From positions 1 through 5,362 of the forward strand of contig CAJLYO010000130.1 of assembly GCA_905210885.1 (NCBI GenBank): a DNA stretch of 5,362 bases, written 5' to 3'. Position 1 is the stretch's first letter. The number at the start of each line of letters is the position of its first letter. A program made the translations under genes and the position numbers. The DNA comes from an uncultured Eubacteriales bacterium (GTDB taxonomy: Bacteria; Bacillota; Clostridia; Monoglobales; Firm-18). Positions 1 to 4,365 of this stretch are shown here, piece by piece. The notes under the pieces are model-generated. The model did not search any database, was not told where the DNA came from, and was given only the letters and a program-made list of their open reading frames with translations.

Positions 1-3
1 AAG

Positions 4-33
4 AATAAATAAAAGAGTCCCTCCGGGAACACT
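4..33 (-). terminator. Possible weak rho-independent terminator after the Spo0A-like gene
   Basis: On the minus strand, directly after and overlapping the TAG stop, CCC/GGG plus flanking pairs form an imperfect hairpin (about 7 pairs, one bulge, one mismatch, loop GGA). A T-rich run of TTTATTTATT type follows. The stem is imperfect and the T-run is interrupted, so this is a modest candidate. Confidence 0.42.
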
Positions 34-772
34 ATCTCGGAGGCATTCTTTCGCCTACGGCGTCTGCAAGTGCGGCTATAAATTTTCCGTTTGCCGGTTT
101 TTTGCGTGTTTCGTCTACCGCAAATTTTTCGATTATTTCATCATCGGCGCATTTCCATGTATTACCGACGGCATGGCGTATATCACGTTCTACACTGCCG
201 GCGGTGGTTCCGTGCTTTTCCGCAATCTGCGGATACATTTTGGTGGTAACCGATTTTAAAATATCATGATTTAAAATAGCAAGAGAAACCGCATCTATAA
301 GGTAATCGTAGCCTTTAATGTGGGATGGCACGCCTATTGCATTAAGCTCACAGGCAATCAGGCTTTTGAGATTTATCCTGCGCACATCTCTTGTTCGGTT
401 TCTTAAAAGCATTCTGACGCGGCATACAATGTTGTCAATGCCTATTGTTTCCGACGCCAGAAGTCCTACGTTTAAATCGTGGACCTTTTTGCTGAATGAC
501 TCCGCAATGCAGTCCGACACCATCATTATTTTTGGTCTCGGGAACAAATCCATTTCCTTAAGCTTTGCGAGAATCTCCAGACTGTCGGGGGCGGACAGGT
601 CGTTATTTATAACAAACACCTCGGGTCTGCGTCTTTGAAGCATTTTCAGAGCGTTTGTTCCGCTGCCGGTGGTATACACTACTTCCATATCGTCTGCGCT
701 CTCGGCACATTTTTTGAAAGCACTGCAAAATTTTTTGTCGGCAGCTGCGACTATAATTCTGGGTTTATCCAT
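32..772 (-). CDS. Spo0A-like transcription regulator with degenerate (phosphorylation-dead) receiver domain
   Basis: A 246-residue protein with the two-domain layout of Spo0A, the master regulator of sporulation. Residues 1-122 align without gaps to a Spo0A receiver (compared from memory). The phosphorylation residues are missing: the acidic pair is Ala10-Ala11, the phospho-acceptor Asp is Asn56, the conserved Thr is Ser86, and the conserved Lys is Glu108. Residues 134-243 are a well-kept Spo0A C-terminal domain, with IGVPxHIKGY (146-155), MYPQIA (179-184) and a recognition helix containing VERDIRHA (194-201). The linker is short and Arg-rich, so the protein is about 20 residues shorter than Bacillus subtilis Spo0A. 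The start at 772 is chosen because GGAGGA lies 6 bases upstream; an in-frame ATG at 814 lies upstream of the predicted transcription start. It has its own promoter. It probably binds DNA without phosphorylation control and is a paralogue, not the cell's main Spo0A; targets are unknown. Confidence 0.88.
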   Translation of the reverse strand: MDKPRIIVAAADKKFCSAFKKCAESADDMEVVYTTGSGTNALKMLQRRRPEVFVINNDLSAPDSLEILAKLKEMDLFPRPKIMMVSDCIAESFSKKVHDLNVGLLASETIGIDNIVCRVRMLLRNRTRDVRRINLKSLIACELNAIGVPSHIKGYDYLIDAVSLAILNHDILKSVTTKMYPQIAEKHGTTAGSVERDIRHAVGNTWKCADDEIIEKFAVDETRKKPANGKFIAALADAVGERMPPR

Positions 773-778
773 AAAAAA

Positions 779-784
779 TCCTCC
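779..784 (-). promoter_or_regulatory. Ribosome binding site that fixes the start of the Spo0A-like gene
   Basis: On the minus strand, GGAGGA lies 6 bases before the ATG at 772. This is a near-perfect Shine-Dalgarno site. It supports a protein beginning MDKPRI and argues against the longer reading from the ATG at 814, which has no such site. Confidence 0.85.
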
Positions 785-802
785 GAACACTCGTATAACA
801 TT

Positions 803-831
803 ATTATACAACAAATTCTGAGGATTTTCAA
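803..831 (-). promoter_or_regulatory. Sigma-A-type promoter for the Spo0A-like gene
   Basis: Read on the minus strand, TTGAAA (826-831) and TATAAT (803-808) are separated by exactly 17 bases, a near-consensus housekeeping promoter. Transcription should begin near 796, giving a leader of roughly 25 bases before the ATG at 772. The promoter lies between the end of the ABC transporter gene and the regulator, so the regulator can be expressed independently of the operon. I found no convincing Spo0A box (TGTCGAA-like) beside it. Confidence 0.78.
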
Positions 832-852
832 CAATTTTTGTAAAATTTTCCG

Positions 853-871
853 AAAAAACATGTTTACATGT
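853..871 (-). terminator. Short intrinsic terminator overlapping the ABC transporter stop codon
   Basis: On the minus strand, ACATG and CATGT form a perfect 5-pair stem with the loop TAAA, followed at once by at least five T residues. The TAA stop codon (864-866) sits in the loop. The stem is short and A/T-rich, so termination may be only partial. It lies just upstream of the Spo0A-like gene's promoter and would separate the two transcription units. Confidence 0.45.
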
Positions 872-2606
872 CTATATGGTCTTTTTGTGCAAGACATAAT
901 CTCCTGTACAAGCCCTCGCGGTTTATCAGCTCATCATGAGTTCCGGAGTCTTTTATACTGCCGTTTTCGATAACTATTATGTTGTCGGCATTGCGCACCG
1001 TTGAAAGCCTGTGGGCAATTACGATAAGCGTCTTTTTGCCGTACATTTCCTCGAGAGAACGGCGGATAAGCTCCTCGGTTTCGTTGTCGACGGCAGATGT
1101 TGCCTCGTCGAGTACAAGTATCGGCGACGGTCTTAAAAGGGCGCGGGCTATGGCTATTCGCTGTTTCTGCCCGCCCGAAAGCCTTGCGCCGCGTTCGCCG
1201 ACAACAGTATTATATCCGTCCGGCATTTGGCATATAAATTCATGGGCATGTGCCGCTTTTGATGCCGCCGTCAGCTCGCTGTCGGTTGCGTTCGGTGCGC
1301 CGAAACGGATATTATCCGCAATTGTGCCGTTAAACAGAAATACATCTTGCAGTACAACGGAAATGTTGCTCCTTAAACACTCAAGAGTCAAATCCTTTAT
1401 ATCCGTACCGTCAAGCATAATTTTTCCGCTGTCCGTGTCATAAAACCGCTCAAGCAGGGAAATAAGGGTAGTTTTGCCGGCTCCCGTAGCGCCGATAATT
1501 GCGGTCATTGTCCCGGGTTTTGCATTAAACGAGATATTTTTTAAAAGCCCCTTATCATCATCACTGTAATCAAATGACACATTGTCAAACGTAACCTCAC
1601 CCTTTGAAAGTCCGATATCATGGGCGTTGTCGCTTTGAGTTATATCGCTTTTTGTTTCAAGAACCGCAAGTACGCGCTCGCCGGAGGCAACGCACGTTTG
1701 TATGTCCTCCGCAAGCCTTCCCAGGGTTGTAAGCGGCGTGTAGAAAAGAGAAAGATACATAAAAAATCCCACAATATCAGCGGCGGACAGCCTTCCGCGA
1801 AGTGCAAGCGTTCCGCCTATTGCAGCAACCAAAACAGTGCCGGCGGAAGTAAGAAGCTCTACTGTCGGGTTGTAAATTCCGCTTGCAAAATTTGCGTGAA
1901 TATTTACTCTGCTGTATTCATCGCAAAGCTCCGACATTTTTTCATGCTCCGATTTTTCCGCGGAAAACGCCTGTATTTCCTTCATTCCCGAAATGCGGTC
2001 CTGCATATTGCTGCTTAGTTTTCCGAAAAATCTGCTGTTTATTTTAAAAAGAGGATTAACCTTTTTTGAATAAAACGTGCTTGCATAAAAAACAAAAGGT
2101 ATGGGAATAAGCGTTATTGCCGCAAGCGTCGGATTAACCGTGAACAGCATTACGGACACGCCGACGACTATCACCGCGTTTGAAATAAGGTCGGGCAATG
2201 CATGGGCGATAAGGGTTTCCAAAGCGCGTGTGTCTGTTAAAACACGGCTCATAATATCTCCCACGCGGTTTTTCGTGTACCATTTCGGCGACAGTCCCTG
2301 AATATAGTCGTAAACGCGCAAAGTAAGGGACGGGACATAGCTCCATGCCGCAACGTGCGCCTGCCATATGGCAAGAAATCTGAAAAATGCACGCAAAAGA
2401 TATGAGATAACCAAAATTACCGCAAGTATTATAATGTTTTTTTGCGTGTCGGACGCCGGAGCCGCAAGCTGTGCGGTAATTCTCCGCACAACCGCCGGGG
2501 TAACCAGGTTTAAAAGGGAACCGGCAACCAAAACAAAGACGGTGAGCACTAAGGTCCACCGCCACGGTTTTGCATATACAAGCAATTTTTTTAATGTTTT
2601 AACCAT
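864..2606 (-). CDS. ABC half-transporter (exporter type: membrane domain fused to ATPase)
   Basis: A 580-residue fusion of an N-terminal membrane domain and a C-terminal ATPase, the usual size for MsbA/multidrug-type exporters. Hydrophobic segments lie at about 17-37, 57-80, 137-157, 160-180, 251-270 and 278-296, fitting six membrane helices. The ATPase is complete: Walker A GATGAGKT (372-379), Q-loop Gln420, signature LSGGQ (476-480), Walker B ILVLD (496-500) with catalytic Glu501, D-loop SAVD (504-507) and H-loop His532. All catalytic residues are intact and no second half-transporter is visible, so a homodimer in the cytoplasmic membrane is likely, driving ATP-dependent export of a lipid, peptide or drug-like compound. 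The substrate cannot be read from sequence. The start is supported by AGGAG (2616-2620) 9 bases upstream. It is the last gene of the operon, 15 bases after rbsK, and a hairpin follows its stop. It is not a ribose importer, since those use separate RbsA, RbsC and RbsB proteins. Confidence 0.93.
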   Translation of the reverse strand: MVKTLKKLLVYAKPWRWTLVLTVFVLVAGSLLNLVTPAVVRRITAQLAAPASDTQKNIIILAVILVISYLLRAFFRFLAIWQAHVAAWSYVPSLTLRVYDYIQGLSPKWYTKNRVGDIMSRVLTDTRALETLIAHALPDLISNAVIVVGVSVMLFTVNPTLAAITLIPIPFVFYASTFYSKKVNPLFKINSRFFGKLSSNMQDRISGMKEIQAFSAEKSEHEKMSELCDEYSRVNIHANFASGIYNPTVELLTSAGTVLVAAIGGTLALRGRLSAADIVGFFMYLSLFYTPLTTLGRLAEDIQTCVASGERVLAVLETKSDITQSDNAHDIGLSKGEVTFDNVSFDYSDDDKGLLKNISFNAKPGTMTAIIGATGAGKTTLISLLERFYDTDSGKIMLDGTDIKDLTLECLRSNISVVLQDVFLFNGTIADNIRFGAPNATDSELTAASKAAHAHEFICQMPDGYNTVVGERGARLSGGQKQRIAIARALLRPSPILVLDEATSAVDNETEELIRRSLEEMYGKKTLIVIAHRLSTVRNADNIIVIENGSIKDSGTHDELINREGLYRRLCLAQKDHIDM

Positions 2607-2621
2607 AAGACAAAACTCCTG

Positions 2622-3533
2622 TCAGCACTGTTTCATACGGCTTATAACCTCGTCGTAAGTCGGTACGGATTTTCCGGCGCCTTCGCGGCTTACGGTGATA
2701 GAGGAGGTGTAGGTAGCAAAATCCACCGCGTTTTCCATGCTTTCACCCCGTGCAAGGGTTACAAGCACACCGCCCAAAAAGCTGTCCCCGGCGGCTGTGG
2801 TGTCAACCACTTCGCATTTTATAATACCATGCTTTTTTATTTCGTTGCCGTCGTTATAGATACAGCCGTCGGAACCGAGGGTAATTATAACATTTTTAAC
2901 GCCCATCGCGTTAATATCGCGTATTGCCTTTTCCAAATCCTCATTTGTTTTAAGACTGCGGTTAAGCAGTGTTTCACACTCGATTCTGTTTGGCGTGAAT
3001 ATATCCGTGTACGATAAAAGTTCTTTGTCAAAATCCTTCATGGGTGCCGGGTTAACAACAACCGTTTTACCCATTTCCTTTGCTTTTTTAGCAGCGTACA
3101 GCACTGTTTCAATGGGAATTTCAAACTGGAAAACAACATAGTCCGCCCATTCCAAAAGCGCGGTGTTTTTGCCTATGTATTCAGGTGTTACAAGCATATT
3201 TGAACCGCCGTCCAAAATGATGCAGTTGTCCCCTCCGCACACAGTTATTACTGCCGTACCGGTGGGCTTGTCCGTTTTTGCTATGCCGTCTGTGCCTACG
3301 CCGAAGCCTTTAAGCTGACCTATTATCATTTCGCCGTTAGTATCGTTTCCCACACAGCCCATCATCTTAACGTTTCCGCCCAGGCGCGCCGCACAAACCG
3401 CCTGATTCGCGCCCTTTCCGCCTTGGTTTACCGTGAAATCCCTGCCGGAAATGGTTTCGCCGATTTGCGGCATTCTGTCGGTATATATAACCATGTCTGC
3501 ATTTATGCTTCCTATAACAAGTATGTTTTTCAT
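2622..3533 (-). CDS. rbsK: Ribokinase (PfkB family sugar kinase)
   Basis: A 303-residue cytoplasmic kinase of full family length, predicted to phosphorylate D-ribose to ribose 5-phosphate with ATP, feeding the pentose phosphate pathway and nucleotide synthesis. The ribokinase pattern is seen throughout: GSINAD (8-13) with the sugar-binding Asp13, GGKGANQ (38-44, the first PfkB signature), Glu138 at the usual sugar-contact position, NPAP (161-164), the NxxE metal motif (Asn182, Glu185), TLGSDG (218-223), and DTTAAGD (244-250, the second signature and anion hole) with catalytic Asp250. The best match from memory is true ribokinase, though a related pentose or nucleoside kinase cannot be fully excluded. 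The start at 3533 has AAGGAG (3541-3546) 7 bases upstream, inside the last codons of the preceding gene, with a single base between that stop and this ATG. Translational coupling is therefore likely. No rbsD, ribose transporter or LacI-type repressor is in the window. Confidence 0.92.
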   Translation of the reverse strand: MKNILVIGSINADMVIYTDRMPQIGETISGRDFTVNQGGKGANQAVCAARLGGNVKMMGCVGNDTNGEMIIGQLKGFGVGTDGIAKTDKPTGTAVITVCGGDNCIILDGGSNMLVTPEYIGKNTALLEWADYVVFQFEIPIETVLYAAKKAKEMGKTVVVNPAPMKDFDKELLSYTDIFTPNRIECETLLNRSLKTNEDLEKAIRDINAMGVKNVIITLGSDGCIYNDGNEIKKHGIIKCEVVDTTAAGDSFLGGVLVTLARGESMENAVDFATYTSSITVSREGAGKSVPTYDEVISRMKQC

Positions 3534-3534
3534 T

Positions 3535-4182
3535 TTAATTCTCCTTTAAAAATTCGCTGAATATAACTTTCGCGTTGTCCTGCATTATCTGCGCTTTCGG
3601 CAAATTCTTTTTGTTTACGCTGCCCGTGATTTCTCTTACGCACATGTATACGGGGACATCGTATTCGCCGAACAGCTTGCAAAAAAGCTTGTTTTTGCTT
3701 ACGTCAACGTAATGAGTGCCCTTTTCACCGCCGGTAAGGTCCGAAACATCGCACAAAATCTCGGCGTCCTCAAACTGCTTTATGTATTCGTCGCCGATAA
3801 AGTAAAGATAGCTTTCGCCCACGCTCATTTCAATCATTATCGCCTGGGAAATTGCCATTGCCATCTGTGCGTCGCCGCCTTTTTCCGTGTCAACAACAGT
3901 ATGCTGAACAAATCCCACGTTACAGCCCGATTTGCCGTCCGCGTCCTTTATCATGGGCGCAAAATACTGTTTGAACGCCTCAATTTTGTCGTCCGAAAAA
4001 CTGAGCCGTCCGATATAATCCGCAGAAATATCCGGGTCAATCCGCGTTGCGCAGTCGTGAATGGTAAAACCCAGAACAATAATCGCGATTATGCCCACAA
4101 TCACATGTATTCTGTAATAATACCAAAAGTTTTTAAGCCACGTTTTGTCCTTTTTATCGGACCAAAAGCTTTTATCTGCCAT
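3535..4182 (-). CDS. Single-pass membrane protein of unknown function, first gene of the rbsK-ABC operon
   Basis: I do not recognise a named family. The 215-residue protein has a charged N-terminus rich in Lys and Asp (1-17), an aromatic stretch NFWYYYR (18-24), and one strong hydrophobic helix (about 25-41). A soluble remainder is probably outside the cell, given the positive N-terminal flank. That remainder mixes predicted strands and helices (for example SADYIGRL at 53-60 and MAMAISQAIMIEMS at 107-120), has no lipobox, and contains five Cys at 44, 87, 144, 168 and 181. The layout resembles small Firmicutes proteins that anchor a solute-binding-like domain by an N-terminal helix; this is inference only. 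The ATG at 4182 is preferred, with GGTGG 8 bases upstream. An in-frame TTG at 4215 overlaps the -10 box and should not be transcribed. Its end overlaps the ribosome binding site of rbsK, so the two are co-expressed. Confidence 0.8.
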   Translation of the reverse strand: MADKSFWSDKKDKTWLKNFWYYYRIHVIVGIIAIIVLGFTIHDCATRIDPDISADYIGRLSFSDDKIEAFKQYFAPMIKDADGKSGCNVGFVQHTVVDTEKGGDAQMAMAISQAIMIEMSVGESYLYFIGDEYIKQFEDAEILCDVSDLTGGEKGTHYVDVSKNKLFCKLFGEYDVPVYMCVREITGSVNKKNLPKAQIMQDNAKVIFSEFLKEN

Positions 4183-4190
4183 ATTACACA

Positions 4191-4195
4191 CCACC
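4191..4195 (-). promoter_or_regulatory. Imperfect ribosome binding site of the operon's first gene
   Basis: GGTGG lies 8 bases before the ATG at 4182 on the minus strand. It differs by one base from GGAGG, and it is weaker than the sites of the next genes in the operon. Two in-frame GTG codons (V-V of the longer reading) overlap this stretch and could in principle start translation, but neither has a site of its own. Confidence 0.5.
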
Positions 4196-4214
4196 GTATT
4201 TTCGTTATTAAACA

Positions 4215-4243
4215 ATTATAACACAGTTTTAACCGCCTTGCAA
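4215..4243 (-). promoter_or_regulatory. Sigma-A-type promoter of the membrane protein-rbsK-ABC operon
   Basis: On the minus strand, TTGCAA (4238-4243) and TATAAT (4215-4220) are separated by exactly 17 bases. Transcription should start near 4208, leaving about a 25-base leader before the ATG at 4182. No other promoter-like sequence is needed for the downstream genes, since their gaps are only 1 and 15 bases. No riboswitch can fit in so short a leader. Confidence 0.75.
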
Positions 4244-4274
4244 GCAATCGCCGGTAAACAATTTGAAAATTTTA

Positions 4275-4288
4275 AAAATCCAGATTTT
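4275..4288. promoter_or_regulatory. Palindrome between divergent promoters, candidate operator
   Basis: AAAATC and GATTTT form a perfect 6-base inverted repeat around a 2-base centre (CA). It sits in the 183-base divergent intergenic region, just upstream of the SLH gene's -35 region and about 32 bases beyond the operon's -35 box. The position suits a regulator acting on either promoter, but the arms are A/T-rich and could arise by chance in this A/T-rich spacer. Confidence 0.3.
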
Positions 4289-4292
4289 CCCG

Positions 4293-4321
4293 ATTAGCCT
4301 ATTTTTTTATACGGATATAAT
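4293..4321 (+). promoter_or_regulatory. Likely promoter of the SLH protein gene (good -10, poor -35)
   Basis: TATAAT at 4316-4321 is a perfect -10 box, 44 bases before the GTG start. The region 16-18 bases upstream (around 4292-4299) has no good TTGACA match, and there is no TG extension of the -10. The promoter may need an activator or be weaker than the operon promoter. An A/T-rich stretch lies upstream. Confidence 0.5.
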
Positions 4322-4350
4322 GGGAATATCAGAAAAAACTACTTTTATAA

Positions 4351-4358
4351 AAGGAGGG
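4351..4358 (+). promoter_or_regulatory. Ribosome binding site that decides the GTG start of the SLH protein
   Basis: AAGGAGGG, a near-perfect Shine-Dalgarno sequence, is placed so that GGAGG ends 8 bases before the GTG at 4366. The nearby TTG at 4364 is followed directly by TGA in its own frame, and the first in-frame ATG falls inside the signal peptide, so GTG is the only sensible start. Confidence 0.85.
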
Positions 4359-4365
4359 TTCAGTT

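Noticed and set aside
773..814. A 14-residue N-terminal extension of the Spo0A-like protein from the ATG at 814.
   Set aside because: The extension spans the -10 box (803-808), so the predicted transcript starts downstream of this ATG. The ATG at 772 has an excellent ribosome site and matches the usual Spo0A N-terminus.
779..858. Possible Spo0A boxes near the regulator (CTCCGAA and TTCCGAA-like stretches).
   Set aside because: Each differs at two or more positions from TGTCGAA, which is no better than chance in this A/T-rich spacer.
318..973. Plus-strand open frames of about 106 and 112 residues opposite the Spo0A-like gene and its promoter region.
   Set aside because: They are antisense shadows without domain motifs, and the second runs across the regulator's promoter and the end of the ABC gene.
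2134..2565. A 143-residue open frame on the minus strand inside the ABC transporter gene.
   Set aside because: It lies in another frame of a clear transporter membrane domain, has a Cys/Arg-rich composition and shows no family motif.
2784..2804. DTTAAGD in the ribokinase instead of the more common DTxGAGD of PfkB kinases, as a possible loss of function.
   Set aside because: True ribokinases, including that of E. coli as I recall it, carry the same Ala form, and the catalytic Asp250 is present.
864..3533. Reading rbsK plus the ABC gene as a ribose import system.
   Set aside because: The transporter is a membrane-ATPase fusion of exporter type. Ribose importers use separate RbsA, RbsC and a binding protein RbsB, none of which is present.
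4183..4215. An upstream TTG start for the operon's first protein.
   Set aside because: The TTG overlaps the TATAAT box at 4215-4220, and the added residues do not look like the rest of the protein.
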